Numbered from the stretch's first letter, positions 1 to 9,220 are shown. The stretch is 64,000 nucleotides of DNA from Pseudomonas sp. PDM04 (GCF_014851765.1 NZ_JACVAI010000002.1:372001-436000); one strand, 5' to 3'. Notes: generated by a model from the letters alone, not told the origin. A program made the numbers and translations.

Positions 1-130
1 GCGCGAGTTCATTGAATACCTGGGTAACCGCCCCATGAGCGCAGACGAGCGAGTCGCCGTCGTCACGGCCGCGCACACCACATTCAGCTGTTTCGAGCGT
101 TGGCTCGAAAGCCAGGAGGTTCTGGTATGA
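1..130 (+). CDS. bphO: Heme oxygenase BphO, 3' end only
   Basis: The window opens inside an ORF in the frame whose stop TGA is at 128-130. The 42 visible codons end in a helix-like tail containing TTFSCFERWLESQ, which resembles the C-terminus of bacterial biliverdin-forming heme oxygenases. The stop overlaps the ATG of the phytochrome gene (ATGA at 127-130), so the two genes are translationally coupled. Heme oxygenase opens heme to biliverdin, the chromophore of the next protein, so the context supports the call strongly. The catalytic part with the heme-ligand histidine lies outside the window. Confidence 0.8.
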   Translation, partial: REFIEYLGNRPMSADERVAVVTAAHTTFSCFERWLESQEVLV

Positions 131-2376
131 CCCCTCAAGATCAAGACGCTTTTGAAGAGCTGTTGGCCAATTGTGCCGACGAGCCGATCCGTTTTCCCGG
201 TGCGATTCAACCCCATGGCCTGCTGCTGACCCTGACCGAGCCCGGCCTCGAGATCATCCAGGTCAGCGCCAACGTCGAGACCTTGCTCGCGCGCGCGCCA
301 CACACGCTGATCGGCCAACCACTGCGCGGCCTCATTGGCGATGCGCACACTCAGGCCGTGCAGCAAGCGTTGCAGCAACCCACATTGTTCGACGCGCCGC
401 CCCTGCGCGTCGAAGTCAACGGCACCGTGTTCGAAGGCTTGCTGCACCGCCATCAGGGCGTCCTGATCCTGGAGCTGGAGATCCACGTCGAGAACTTCCA
501 GCCGCGCAATGTCGCCGGCAACCAGACCCATCTGGGCCGGATGCTCCAGCGCCTGCAAGCAGCCACCACCCTGCAGGCGCTGTACGACATCAGCGTCAGG
601 GAAATCCAGGCCATGACCGGTTACGACCGGGTGCTGATCTACCGTTTCGAGGAGGAAGGCCACGGCCAGGTCATCGCTGAAGCGTCCGACCCTTCGATGG
701 AAGTGTTCAACGGCCTGTTCTTCCCGGCCTCGGACATCCCCGAACAGGCGCGTGAGCTGTACCGCACCAATTGGCTGCGGATCATCCCCAACGCCGACTA
801 TGCGCCGGTGCCTCTGATACCGAAGCTGCGCCCGGACACGCAGACCCCGCTGGACCTGAGCTTTGCGACCCTGCGCAGTGTCTCGCCGATCCACTGCCAG
901 TACATGAAAAACATGGGCGTGCTGTCGTCGATGAGCATTTCGCTGCTCAAGGGTGACCGGCTATGGGGCCTGATCAGTTGCGGCAATCGTCAGCCGCTGC
1001 ATGTACCACACGAGTTGCGAACAGCGTGCCAGACCATCGGTCAGGTGCTGTCGCTGCAGATCAGCGCGATGGAAGCGCTGGAAGTCAGCCGCCAGCGTGA
1101 GGAGAAGGTCGAGGCGCTGGCGTTGCTCAGCCAGGCGATGATCGACTCGCCGCAAAATGTCTTCGACGGCCTGGCCGGTCAGCCGCACGTGCTGATGGCG
1201 CTGACCGGTGCCGGCGGCATCGCGATCATCGAGGACAAACAGTTGCACCGCTATGGCAACTGCCCCGAACCGCACGAGATCCGCGCGTTGCACAAATGGC
1301 TGCAGGACAGCGGCGAGCCGGTGTTCGCCAGCCATCACCTGAGCAGCGTCTACCCACCCGCCGCGCACTATCGACAGGTGGCCAGCGGCGTGCTCGCCAT
1401 GAGCCTGCCCAAGCCAGTGGACAACGGCGTGCTGTGGTTCCGTCCGGAAGTGAAAGAAAGCATCAACTGGAGCGGAGACCCGAGAAAGCCGCTGGACCTC
1501 GAAAACTCGGACGCAGGCCTGCGCCTGCGACCGCGCACTTCGTTCGAAATCTGGAAAGTTGAAATGGCCGGGATCTCCACCAAATGGAGCCACGGCGACC
1601 TGTTTGCGGCCAACGATCTGCGCCGCTCGGCACTGGAAAACGACCTGGCCCGCCAGGTGCATCGCGAGCAGGAAGCGGTGCGGGCCCGCGACGAGCTGGT
1701 GGCCGTGGTCTCCCACGACCTGCGCAACCCCATGACAGTGATCTCGATGCTCTGCGGCATGATGCAAAAGGCGTTCAGCTCCGATGGCCCGCACACCTCG
1801 CGACGCATCGCCACCGCCATCGACACCATGCAGCAAGCCGCCGGGCGCATGAACACGCTGCTTGAAGACTTGCTCGACACCTCGAAAATCGACGCCGGGC
1901 GCTACACCATCACGCCGCAGAAACTCGACGTGACGCAGATGTTCGAAGAAGCGCAATCGCTGCTCGCGCCATTGGCGATGGACAAGGACATCAGCATTTC
2001 CTTCGAAGCCGATCCCGACCTGAGTATCCATGCCGACCCCGAGCGTTTGTTCCAGGTGCTGTCGAACCTGGTCAGCAACGCGATCAAATTCACCCCGCGC
2101 CTGGGCACCGTCGGCGTGCAGGCGACATCCGTCGGGAACGAAATCGTGTTCACCGTGCGCGACAGCGGCGAAGGCATTCCCAAGGAAAACCTGCCCCATG
2201 TGTTTGAACGTTACTGGACGGTCAAGGATGGCAATCCGACCGGCACCGGGCTGGGCCTGTACATCACGCAAGGGATAGTCGAAGCCCATGGCGGTCGCAT
2301 CGTTGCCGAAAGCGAGCCGGGCGGTGGCGCCCTGTTCAGGTTTACGGTGCCGGCGTCCATTGAGGGTGTTGAATGA
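127..2376 (+). CDS. bphP: Bacteriophytochrome sensor histidine kinase BphP
   Basis: Red/far-red photoreceptor kinase of 749 aa. The N-terminal Cys16 (NCADEPIRFPG) is the biliverdin-attaching cysteine of bacteriophytochromes. A PAS-like segment follows, then a GAF domain with the PASDIP motif (Asp203) and SPIHCQYM (His256), and a PHY domain to about residue 500. The DHp helix carries phospho-acceptor His530 in VVSHDLRNPM. The C-terminus is a HATPase_c domain with DSGEGIP and GTGLGLYI. The frame is open upstream to a TTG at 100, but the ATG at 127 overlapping the heme oxygenase stop is the natural start. No response regulator lies beside it here: the next gene is convergent, so its partner is elsewhere. 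Confidence 0.96.
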   Translation: MTPQDQDAFEELLANCADEPIRFPGAIQPHGLLLTLTEPGLEIIQVSANVETLLARAPHTLIGQPLRGLIGDAHTQAVQQALQQPTLFDAPPLRVEVNGTVFEGLLHRHQGVLILELEIHVENFQPRNVAGNQTHLGRMLQRLQAATTLQALYDISVREIQAMTGYDRVLIYRFEEEGHGQVIAEASDPSMEVFNGLFFPASDIPEQARELYRTNWLRIIPNADYAPVPLIPKLRPDTQTPLDLSFATLRSVSPIHCQYMKNMGVLSSMSISLLKGDRLWGLISCGNRQPLHVPHELRTACQTIGQVLSLQISAMEALEVSRQREEKVEALALLSQAMIDSPQNVFDGLAGQPHVLMALTGAGGIAIIEDKQLHRYGNCPEPHEIRALHKWLQDSGEPVFASHHLSSVYPPAAHYRQVASGVLAMSLPKPVDNGVLWFRPEVKESINWSGDPRKPLDLENSDAGLRLRPRTSFEIWKVEMAGISTKWSHGDLFAANDLRRSALENDLARQVHREQEAVRARDELVAVVSHDLRNPMTVISMLCGMMQKAFSSDGPHTSRRIATAIDTMQQAAGRMNTLLEDLLDTSKIDAGRYTITPQKLDVTQMFEEAQSLLAPLAMDKDISISFEADPDLSIHADPERLFQVLSNLVSNAIKFTPRLGTVGVQATSVGNEIVFTVRDSGEGIPKENLPHVFERYWTVKDGNPTGTGLGLYITQGIVEAHGGRIVAESEPGGGALFRFTVPASIEGVE

Positions 2377-2403
2377 GGCGCCGGAGTGCGACTACGCGCG
2401 CTG

Positions 2404-2832
2404 TCAATCCATCACGACCTGCACCGTGACCACCGCAGCCAGCCCCATCAGGCACAGGACACCCAGGGTGTAACTCACCGTTCGCCATGGCTGCAGGCTT
2501 GCCAGGTACGTCGCCGTGTGCACGTACCTCGCGGCGGTAAACACACCGCACAGCCAAAGCGTCATGACGCCGGGCGCATCCAGCGCAATCGCCAGCCCCC
2601 CCAGCGCGATGAACATCGGGATGTTCTCCAGGTCGTTCCTCCAGGCGCGCATGGCACGGCTGACTTCCGGCCGCTCCGCCGCCTGGGCTGATCGATTGAA
2701 AACGGCAGCGTCTTCCGGATTGATGAACGCGGTAAAGCGAAGCCGGAAGTACCCCTGATAACAGGAAATCGCCAGCATCTTCAGAAACAGCGCCACGACG
2801 CAGAGCGCATAGGTTGACAGCACGATGCTCAT
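2404..2832 (-). CDS. MAPEG family membrane protein
   Basis: A 142-aa integral membrane protein with about four hydrophobic helices. It looks like the MAPEG family (membrane-associated proteins in eicosanoid and glutathione metabolism). The family pattern is seen in the loop RAMRAWRNDLENIPMF, where the RxxNDxEN stretch forms the glutathione-site loop, and in ARYVHTATYL in the third or fourth helix. Family members are membrane glutathione transferases or isomerases, but the bacterial substrate is not known. The start ATG at 2832 overlaps the TGA of the upstream small membrane gene, so the two form a two-gene operon. The gene is convergent with bphP, 27 bp away. Confidence 0.8.
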   Translation of the reverse strand: MSIVLSTYALCVVALFLKMLAISCYQGYFRLRFTAFINPEDAAVFNRSAQAAERPEVSRAMRAWRNDLENIPMFIALGGLAIALDAPGVMTLWLCGVFTAARYVHTATYLASLQPWRTVSYTLGVLCLMGLAAVVTVQVVMD

Positions 2833-3143
2833 GCCCGACTCCCGTTCGCCAGGCCCTTGACCGCGATGTACAACAACGGTCCGATGGAAACGAACACCGC
2901 CGTGACCAGCAGATAAGGCACCACGCCCCGCAACCGGCCGCCTCGCGCGCGGGTATCGTCGATCATCCAGATGCAAGCCAGCGCCGCCATCAGATAGAGA
3001 TCGATGACGACCTGCGCGGTGTCGGGTCGAGACAACAGTTGAAGGCCGAACGCGACCAGCGACTGATCGGCGATCGCCATCGTCCAACCGGTATAAAGCG
3101 CAAAGATCGTCAACACGAACAATGCAAGGTAATGGGTCCTCAT
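2829..3143 (-). CDS. Small four-helix membrane protein, DUF2834-like
   Basis: A 104-aa very hydrophobic protein with about three or four predicted helices and a conserved-looking IDLYLMAALACIWMIDDTRAR segment, best described as DUF2834-like. No catalytic motif is visible and the function is unknown. A strong ribosome site (GGGAGAAGAGG) sits directly before the ATG at 3143. The stop overlaps the start of the MAPEG gene by 4 bp. It is divergent from the XRE regulator at 3252, and a palindrome lies in the space between them, so that regulator may control this operon. Confidence 0.65.
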   Translation of the reverse strand: MRTHYLALFVLTIFALYTGWTMAIADQSLVAFGLQLLSRPDTAQVVIDLYLMAALACIWMIDDTRARGGRLRGVVPYLLVTAVFVSIGPLLYIAVKGLANGSRA

Positions 3144-3200
3144 CCTCTTCTCCCGGGTGAATGGTCACCCGACAGTAGTGGTAGAGTCGCTCGTACCTCA

Positions 3201-3217
3201 ATGACCTGACAGGTCAT
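3201..3217. promoter_or_regulatory. Palindromic operator candidate
   Basis: A perfect 7-bp inverted repeat (ATGACCT / AGGTCAT) with a 3-bp centre lies between the divergent DUF2834-like/MAPEG operon and the XRE regulator. It overlaps an upstream ATG (3216) of the regulator frame. This fits an autoregulatory operator and argues that translation begins at the later ATG, 3252. No binding has been shown. Confidence 0.5.
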
Positions 3218-3251
3218 GGACGCACTCAACAGGGACAGTCAGAGTCGAAAC

Positions 3252-4070
3252 ATGAGCCAAAAACCTTTTCATTCAACCAGCCCGGCTGCCGGCCCGTCCG
3301 CCGGGGAACACCTGCGTCGCCTGCGTCGCCAGGCGGGGCTCAGCCAACTGGAGCTTGCGTTGCTCGCGGGCGTATCCCAGCGTCACTTGAGTTGCGTGGA
3401 AACGGCTCGTGCCAAGGCCAGTCCGAGCACACTGCACGCCCTGCTGTCCGCCCTGGACGTGCCCCTCGAGCACTGCAACGAAGTGTTCCTCGCCGCAGGC
3501 TACGCCCCCCGCTACGTCGTCTCGGCCATCGATGCGCCGACGATGAAAATGGTGTCTGACGCAGTCGAACACATCCTGCAGGCCAATAATCCGGCACCCG
3601 CCATCGTCATCAACGACAACTGGGATGTCACCGCCGCCAACGCCAGCACGGGCCTGCTGTTCGCACTGGTCGGTATCGACGCCGACAGCCTGTCGGGCCT
3701 GAACCTTCTGGACACCCTGCTGCGCCCCGGCGGCCTGGGTGATCACCTGGTCAATGCGCACGAGATACGCGCCATCGCCTGGCAACGCGCAGCTCGCGAA
3801 GCAGTGGCCAATCCCGCACTGGCTCGCCTGCTGCAGGACATGCCCGGCTCGCCGTCCCCGCCCTTGAACACGGCGCCCGCGCCAGTGGTACTGACACGCG
3901 TGCGTTCCGGGCACGGCGAACTGAGGTTCCTGTCGACCTTTACCACCTTCGGCATGCCCCTCGACATCACCGTCGCATCGCTGCGCATCGAGCACCTGAT
4001 CCCCGCTGACAGCCAAACGTGGCAGATCATGTCAACGGCGTTCGAACAGTGGTCAGCAGGTCGACATTGA
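3252..4070 (+). CDS. XRE-family regulator with MmyB-like ligand-binding domain
   Basis: A DNA-binding regulator of 272 aa. Residues about 15-75 form a Cro/C1 helix-turn-helix (LRRQAGLSQLELALLAGVSQ). The rest matches the MmyB-like ligand-binding domain, with IVINDNWDVTAANAS and a buried pocket region around ITVASLRIEHLIPAD. Relatives bind a small hydrophobic ligand and often control a divergent metabolic gene. An ATG at 3216 is in frame, but it lies inside a palindrome, so the ATG at 3252 is preferred. The MAPEG operon on the other strand is the obvious candidate target. The ABC exporter gene follows 136 bp downstream in the same direction. Confidence 0.85.
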   Translation: MSQKPFHSTSPAAGPSAGEHLRRLRRQAGLSQLELALLAGVSQRHLSCVETARAKASPSTLHALLSALDVPLEHCNEVFLAAGYAPRYVVSAIDAPTMKMVSDAVEHILQANNPAPAIVINDNWDVTAANASTGLLFALVGIDADSLSGLNLLDTLLRPGGLGDHLVNAHEIRAIAWQRAAREAVANPALARLLQDMPGSPSPPLNTAPAPVVLTRVRSGHGELRFLSTFTTFGMPLDITVASLRIEHLIPADSQTWQIMSTAFEQWSAGRH

Positions 4071-4166
4071 GCGGAAGGACTGGAGCGTGCAGAAGGCTGT
4101 CGCTCCGGACAACACCTCCAAACGCACCGAACCCCTGCCCCGCAAAACCCTCAAAGCACTCATTAA

Positions 4167-4182
4167 ATGGCAGAATTGCCAT
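4167..4182. promoter_or_regulatory. Palindrome upstream of ABC exporter
   Basis: ATGGCA and TGCCAT form a perfect 6-bp inverted repeat around GAAT, 25 bp before the ATG of the exporter gene at 4207. It may be an operator or promoter-proximal site. Its sequence is unlike the palindrome at 3201, so the XRE protein is not an obvious binder. Confidence 0.35.
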
Positions 4183-4206
4183 CACTTGATCCTATCGGAG
4201 GCCACA

Positions 4207-6060
4207 ATGCTTCGTGTGTTTGAACGAAGACTCGACCCTTTCCCGCCCGATGAAGCACCGCCGCCACCGGTTGGCCTGGTACGGTTTCTGTGGGCCTGCA
4301 CGCGGGGTGCTCGCGGCTACATCCTGGCGTTTGCGCTGCTCAGTGCCAGCGTGTCGATTTACGAAGCCTGGCTGTTTTCCTTTCTGGGGCAGGTCGTAGA
4401 CCTGCTCTCGACCTGGCAGGTCGGCGGCGAAGCCCAGGCGCAGGAAAGCCGCGTGCTGTGGGGGATCGGCATTGTGCTGGTCATCAGCATCGGGCTGGTG
4501 GCGTTGCGAACCATGGTTCAGCACCAGGTGCTGGCGATCAATCTGCCACTGCGGCTGCGCTGGGACTTCCATCGCCTGATGCTGCGGCAAAGCCTTTCGT
4601 TCTTTTCCGATGAGTTCTCCGGCCGGGTCACGACCAAGGTGATGCAGACGGCACTCGCCGTGCGTGAGGTGCTGTTCACCGTCATCGAGATTCTGCCGGG
4701 GATCGGCGTGTACTTCATCGCGATCATCGCCCTCGCCGGCGGCTTCGCCCTGAAGCTGATGCTGCCGTTCATTGCCTGGATCGCGCTGTTCGGGCTGGCC
4801 ATGCTGTACTTTGTGCCACGCCTGGGGCAAGTCGGCCAGGAACAGGCCCATGCGCGGTCATCGATGACCGGGCGCATCTCGGACGCCTACACCAACATCA
4901 CCACCGTGAAGCTGTTCTCGCACTCCAAGCGCGAGGCGCATTTCGCCCGGGCGGCGATGGAGGATTTCAAGCTCACCGGCTTTCGTCAGATGCGCCTGGT
5001 CAGCCAGTTCGAAATCGTCAACCAGGCATTGGTGGTGGCCCTGATCATGGGGGCCGGAGGCTACGCCCTGTGGCTGTGGCACCAGGGCGAAGTCGGCACG
5101 GGAGCCGTGGCGGCGATCACCGCCATGGCCTTGCGCATCAATGGCATGTCGCACTGGATCATGTGGCAGATGACTTCGCTGTTCGAGAACATCGGCACCG
5201 TGCAGGATGGCATGGCGACCTTGACCCGTGGCCCCAAGGTGCAGGATGCGCCGGACGCCGGCGTGCTGGTGCCCGCAGGCGGCGCGGTGACCTTCGACAA
5301 TGTCGGGTTCAACTACAACGGTGAACGCCAGGTGCTCGATGGTCTGAGCCTGAGTATCCGCCCGGGGGAAAAAATCGGCCTGGTGGGTCGTTCCGGGGCC
5401 GGCAAATCCACGCTGATCAACCTGCTGCTGCGTTTCTACGACGTGGACAGCGGCGAGATTCGTATCGACGGTCAGAACATCGCACAGGTGACGCAAGACA
5501 GCCTGCGCAGCGCCATCGGCATGGTCACCCAGGACACCTCGTTGCTGCACCGCTCCATTCGCGACAACATCGCCTACGGCCGTCCCGAGGCCACCGACGC
5601 GCAGATCCGCAGAGCCGCCGCCAATGCCCAGGCCGATGGTTTCATCAGCCAGTTGAGCGACCGGCAAGGCCATAGCGGCTATGACACCCTGGTGGGTGAG
5701 CGTGGCATCAAGCTATCGGGCGGCCAGCGCCAACGCATTGCCATCGCCCGGGTGATGCTCAAGAACGCCCCGATCCTGTTGCTGGACGAGGCCACCAGCG
5801 CCCTGGACTCGGAAGTCGAAGTCGCGATCCAGGAAAGCCTCGACGAAATGATGCAGGGCAAGACCGTCATCGCCATCGCCCACCGGCTGTCGACGATCGC
5901 GGCCATGGACCGGCTGATTGTCATGGATGACGGACGCATCATCGAACAAGGTACGCATGCCGAACTGTTGGCGAAGAACGGCACCTACGCGCGGTTGTGG
6001 CACCACCAGAGCGGTGGGTTCCTGGGTGAGGACCAGGGCGTGGCCGAGGCGATGGAATAG
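4207..6060 (+). CDS. ABC exporter, fused permease and ATPase
   Basis: A 617-aa half-size type IV ABC exporter. Six membrane helices fill residues about 45-330 (ABC transmembrane type 1). The ATPase follows, with Walker A GRSGAGKST, Q-loop VTQDTSLLHRS, signature LSGGQRQRIAIAR, Walker B ILLLDEATSALD and H-loop IAHRLST. It works as a dimer in the inner membrane and exports a lipid, peptide or drug. The substrate cannot be read from sequence. The frame is open from 4087, but the ATG at 4207 has a good GGAGG site 6 bp upstream and gives the usual family length. It stands alone between the XRE gene and a terminator-like hairpin. Confidence 0.93.
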   Translation: MLRVFERRLDPFPPDEAPPPPVGLVRFLWACTRGARGYILAFALLSASVSIYEAWLFSFLGQVVDLLSTWQVGGEAQAQESRVLWGIGIVLVISIGLVALRTMVQHQVLAINLPLRLRWDFHRLMLRQSLSFFSDEFSGRVTTKVMQTALAVREVLFTVIEILPGIGVYFIAIIALAGGFALKLMLPFIAWIALFGLAMLYFVPRLGQVGQEQAHARSSMTGRISDAYTNITTVKLFSHSKREAHFARAAMEDFKLTGFRQMRLVSQFEIVNQALVVALIMGAGGYALWLWHQGEVGTGAVAAITAMALRINGMSHWIMWQMTSLFENIGTVQDGMATLTRGPKVQDAPDAGVLVPAGGAVTFDNVGFNYNGERQVLDGLSLSIRPGEKIGLVGRSGAGKSTLINLLLRFYDVDSGEIRIDGQNIAQVTQDSLRSAIGMVTQDTSLLHRSIRDNIAYGRPEATDAQIRRAAANAQADGFISQLSDRQGHSGYDTLVGERGIKLSGGQRQRIAIARVMLKNAPILLLDEATSALDSEVEVAIQESLDEMMQGKTVIAIAHRLSTIAAMDRLIVMDDGRIIEQGTHAELLAKNGTYARLWHHQSGGFLGEDQGVAEAME

Positions 6061-6091
6061 GCAGGATTGCCCACACCGTGGATGTAGCGAA

Positions 6092-6129
6092 GGCCAGGCC
6101 CATGAAGCGATGAACTCATGAGCCTGGCC
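6092..6129. terminator. Hairpin between convergent genes
   Basis: The arms GGCCAGGC (6092-6099) and GCCTGGCC (6122-6129) pair perfectly, with a smaller CATGA/TCATG pairing inside the loop. CCACGTTTT follows on the plus strand. It sits between the convergent ABC exporter and aldehyde dehydrogenase genes and probably ends transcription, although the T run is short and displaced. Confidence 0.45.
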
Positions 6130-6160
6130 CCACGTTTTCCAATGCGGCGAACCCCCGGCG

Positions 6161-7588
6161 TCAGTTGCCCCAGCCGACCACACCCTTGATTTCGAGGAAA
6201 TCATGGATACCCCAACCGGCGTACTCGCGGCCATTACCGGACTGCTTGTAACCACCGAACGGGGCAAAGGTATCCCAGCTCGGATAGTTCAGATACACCG
6301 AGCCGGCACGCATGCGCCCCGCCACGGTGCGGGCATGTTCGATGTCGGTTGACTGCACATAGGCCGCCAGGCCGTAGACGGTGTCGTTGGCGATCTCGAT
6401 GGCCTGCTCTTCGCTGTCGTAGGGAATGATCGCCAGCACCGGGCCGAAGATTTCCTCCCGGGCAATCGTCATCTGAGCCGTCACTCCGCCGAAAACGGTG
6501 GGCTGCACGTAGTAGCCCTTGTCCAGGCCCTGCGGGCGGCCCAGACCACCCGTTACCAACGTGGCGCCCTCCTCGATGCCGGTGGCAATCAGGCCCTGGA
6601 TCTTGGCGAACTGCGCCTCGCTGATCACCGGACCGAGGTCGGTACTGGCGTCAAGCGGACTGCCGGTGAGCATTTTTTCGGCAGTCTGCCGGGCAATCTG
6701 CAGCGCACGCTCATGCTGCGAAGCCGGGACCAACATGCGGGTGGGTGCATCGCACGATTGCCCCGAGTTGGAGAAACAGCCCTGCACACCCTTGGCCACC
6801 GCAACCTCGAAGTCAGCATCCTCCAGCAGGATGTTCGCCGATTTCCCACCCAACTCCTGGGCGACGCGCTTGACCGTATCGGCCGCCGCCTTCGCCACCA
6901 TGATCCCGGCGCGGGTCGAACCGGTGAACGACACCATATCGACCTTGGGGTGGCTTGCCATGTGCTGGCCCACGTCGGGACCCGTGCCGTTGAGCAAGTT
7001 GAACACCCCGGCCGGCACGCCCGCTTCGTGGAGGATTTCGGCGAAGATGATCCCGGTCAGCGGTGCGATCTCGCTGGGCTTGAGCACCACGGTACAGCCC
7101 GCAGCGATGGCCGGGGCGACCTTGCAGACGATCTGGTTCAGCGGCCAGTTCCAGGGGGTGATCAGGGCGCATACGCCAATGGCTTCGCGCACCACCCGGG
7201 TGCTGCCGTGCGACTCGCTGAACTGGAATTTTTCCAGGGCGCTGATGGTCGACTCCAGGTGCGCGCGGCCACTCCAGATTTGCGCGTCACGGGCGAAATG
7301 CAATGGCGCGCCCATTTCCTGGCTGACAGCCTTGACCAGGTCTTCATAACGCAGGTTGTACACCCGCAGAATCTCCTTGAGCAGCGCCAGGCGTTCGCTG
7401 ACGCTGGTTGTCGAGAAGGCCGGGAAAGCCTTGGCTGCTGCCGCGACTGCCTTGTCGACATCCTGCGCATTGCCCACTGCGATGCTGATAAAGGCCTGTT
7501 CGGTGGAGGGGTCGATGACCTCCAGGGTATTGCCGGACAGGGCATCGGTCCATTGGCCGTCGATGTAGAACTTGAGCGCGTTGTTCAT
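6161..7588 (-). CDS. NAD(P)-dependent aldehyde dehydrogenase
   Basis: A 475-aa ALDH-superfamily enzyme oxidising an aldehyde to the acid. Seen are TPWNWPLNQ (cofactor pocket), FTGSTRAG, the general-base glutamate in ELGGKSANIL, the nucleophilic cysteine in SGQSCDAPTR, and EEIFGPVL near the C-terminus. The frame is open to 7627, but the ATG at 7588 has an AAGGCGAG site and fits homologue length. It is the last gene of the minus-strand catabolic island, 75 bp after mmsA, and could oxidise the aldehyde made by the upstream amine oxidases or by the alcohol dehydrogenase. The exact substrate is not determinable. Confidence 0.92.
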   Translation of the reverse strand: MNNALKFYIDGQWTDALSGNTLEVIDPSTEQAFISIAVGNAQDVDKAVAAAAKAFPAFSTTSVSERLALLKEILRVYNLRYEDLVKAVSQEMGAPLHFARDAQIWSGRAHLESTISALEKFQFSESHGSTRVVREAIGVCALITPWNWPLNQIVCKVAPAIAAGCTVVLKPSEIAPLTGIIFAEILHEAGVPAGVFNLLNGTGPDVGQHMASHPKVDMVSFTGSTRAGIMVAKAAADTVKRVAQELGGKSANILLEDADFEVAVAKGVQGCFSNSGQSCDAPTRMLVPASQHERALQIARQTAEKMLTGSPLDASTDLGPVISEAQFAKIQGLIATGIEEGATLVTGGLGRPQGLDKGYYVQPTVFGGVTAQMTIAREEIFGPVLAIIPYDSEEQAIEIANDTVYGLAAYVQSTDIEHARTVAGRMRAGSVYLNYPSWDTFAPFGGYKQSGNGREYAGWGIHDFLEIKGVVGWGN

Positions 7589-7663
7589 GTTTTCACTCGC
7601 CTTGACTGGGACACCGGGTGAGGACATTTCGGGTCCTCACCCTGTTGAATGGATTGCGCCGGC

Positions 7664-9163
7664 TCAGCTGTTGCTGGGGAAAGCAAACTGGGCCGCTTCG
7701 TGGCTGGCACGGCGTGGCCAGCGTTGGGTGATGGCCTTCTTGCGGGTGTAGAAACGCACCCCGTCCGGACCATAGGCGTGCAGGTCGCCGAACAGCGAAC
7801 GCTTCCAACCGCCGAAACTGTGGTAGCTCACCGGGACCGGCAACGGCACGTTGACGCCGACCATGCCCACCTCGATCTCATCGCAGAACAGGCGCGCCGC
7901 TTCACCGTCACGGGTGAAGATGCAGGTGCCGTTGCCGTACTCGTGATCGTTGATCAGTTGCATGGCCTCTTCCAGGCTGCCGACACGGACGATGCACAAC
8001 ACCGGGCCGAAAATTTCGTCGGTGTAGATGCTCATCTGCGCGGTCACCCGGTCGAACAGCGTGCCGCCGACAAAAAAGCCGTTTTCATGGCCGGCCACCA
8101 CCAGGTCACGGCCGTCCACCACCAGACTGGCGCCCTGGGCGACCCCGGCGTCGATGTAGCCCTTGACCTTGTCACGCGCCGCGCCGGTCACCAGCGGGCC
8201 CATGTCCAGACCACAGGCGGTACCGGCGCCGACTTTGAGTGCGCGCACCTGCGGCACCAGTCTGGCCACCAGCGCATCAGCCACCTCATCGCCGACACAC
8301 ACGGCCACCGAGAGCGCCATGCAGCGTTCGCCGCACGAGCCGTAGGCCGCGCCCATCAACGCGCCGACGGCGTTGTCCAGGTCCGCGTCCGGCATCAGCA
8401 CCGCGTGGTTCTTTGCCCCGCCCAGGGCCTGTACGCGCTTGCCGCGCCTGGTCCCTTCGCTGTAGATGTACTCGGCAATCGGGGTGGAACCGACAAAACT
8501 CAGCGCCTTGACGTGGGGCGACTCGATCAGGCCATCGACGGCCTCCTTGTCGCCATGCACCACGCTCATCACGCCCTTGGGCAGACCCGCTTCGATCAGC
8601 AACTCGGCAATGTACAGGGTCGAACTGGGGTCGCGCTCAGAGGGTTTGAGGATGAAGCAGTTGCCGCAGACGATGGCCAGCGGGTACATCCACAGCGGCA
8701 CCATGGCCGGAAAGTTGAACGGCGTGATGCCCGCCACCACACCGACCGGCTGCAGGTCGGTCCAGGCGTCGATGTGCGGCCCGACGTTACGGCTGTAGTC
8801 GCCTTTGAGCAGCTCCGGAGCGCCGCACGCGAACTCGACGTTTTCGATGCCGCGCTTGAGTTCGCCCGCAGCATCTTCCAGGGTCTTGCCATGCTCCTCG
8901 CTGATCAATCGCGAGATCTCGGCTTCGTTCTGCTCCAGCAGTTGCTTGAAGCGGAACATCACTTGTGCCCGTTTGGCTGGCGGGGTGTTGCGCCAGGCCG
9001 GGAACGCGGCGCGGGCGGCGTCGATGGCTTGTTGCAAGGTGGCGCCGTCGGCCAGCGCCACTTGCCGGGTCACCGCGCCGGTGGACGGGTTGTAGACATC
9101 CGCAGTGCGCCCCGTGCCTTGCACGCGAACACCGTTGATCAGATGGGGAACGATACTGCTCAT
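7664..9163 (-). CDS. mmsA: CoA-acylating methylmalonate-semialdehyde dehydrogenase
   Basis: A 499-aa enzyme of the MmsA/IolA branch of the ALDH superfamily. This branch converts methylmalonate or malonate semialdehyde, NAD+ and CoA to propionyl- or acetyl-CoA plus CO2. Typical features are ITPFNFPAMVPLWMYP and the catalytic cysteine in SCGERCMALS. The branch also has GGAKNH where other ALDHs have a glutamate (LGG), as expected for CoA-acylating members without the general base. It follows the RidA gene by 57 bp in the same direction. Its presence suggests that the island ends in a C3 or C4 semialdehyde. Pseudomonads often hold a second copy for valine degradation. Confidence 0.93.
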   Translation of the reverse strand: MSSIVPHLINGVRVQGTGRTADVYNPSTGAVTRQVALADGATLQQAIDAARAAFPAWRNTPPAKRAQVMFRFKQLLEQNEAEISRLISEEHGKTLEDAAGELKRGIENVEFACGAPELLKGDYSRNVGPHIDAWTDLQPVGVVAGITPFNFPAMVPLWMYPLAIVCGNCFILKPSERDPSSTLYIAELLIEAGLPKGVMSVVHGDKEAVDGLIESPHVKALSFVGSTPIAEYIYSEGTRRGKRVQALGGAKNHAVLMPDADLDNAVGALMGAAYGSCGERCMALSVAVCVGDEVADALVARLVPQVRALKVGAGTACGLDMGPLVTGAARDKVKGYIDAGVAQGASLVVDGRDLVVAGHENGFFVGGTLFDRVTAQMSIYTDEIFGPVLCIVRVGSLEEAMQLINDHEYGNGTCIFTRDGEAARLFCDEIEVGMVGVNVPLPVPVSYHSFGGWKRSLFGDLHAYGPDGVRFYTRKKAITQRWPRRASHEAAQFAFPSNS

Positions 9164-9220
9164 AAAACTCTCCAGTGCCGGACAGGTTCACCCCGCCGGC
9201 AGGTATGAATGACTGGTCAG

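Noticed and set aside
100..126. Upstream TTG start for bphP
   Set aside because: It would add nine residues inside the heme oxygenase gene; the ATG at 127 is coupled to that gene's stop and fits the family N-terminus.
961..2289. 442-codon minus-strand frame opposite bphP
   Set aside because: Antisense shadow of the phytochrome gene, which has all its motifs.
7649..9208. 519-codon plus-strand frame opposite mmsA
   Set aside because: Antisense shadow; the composition is unlike a protein and no ribosome site is present.
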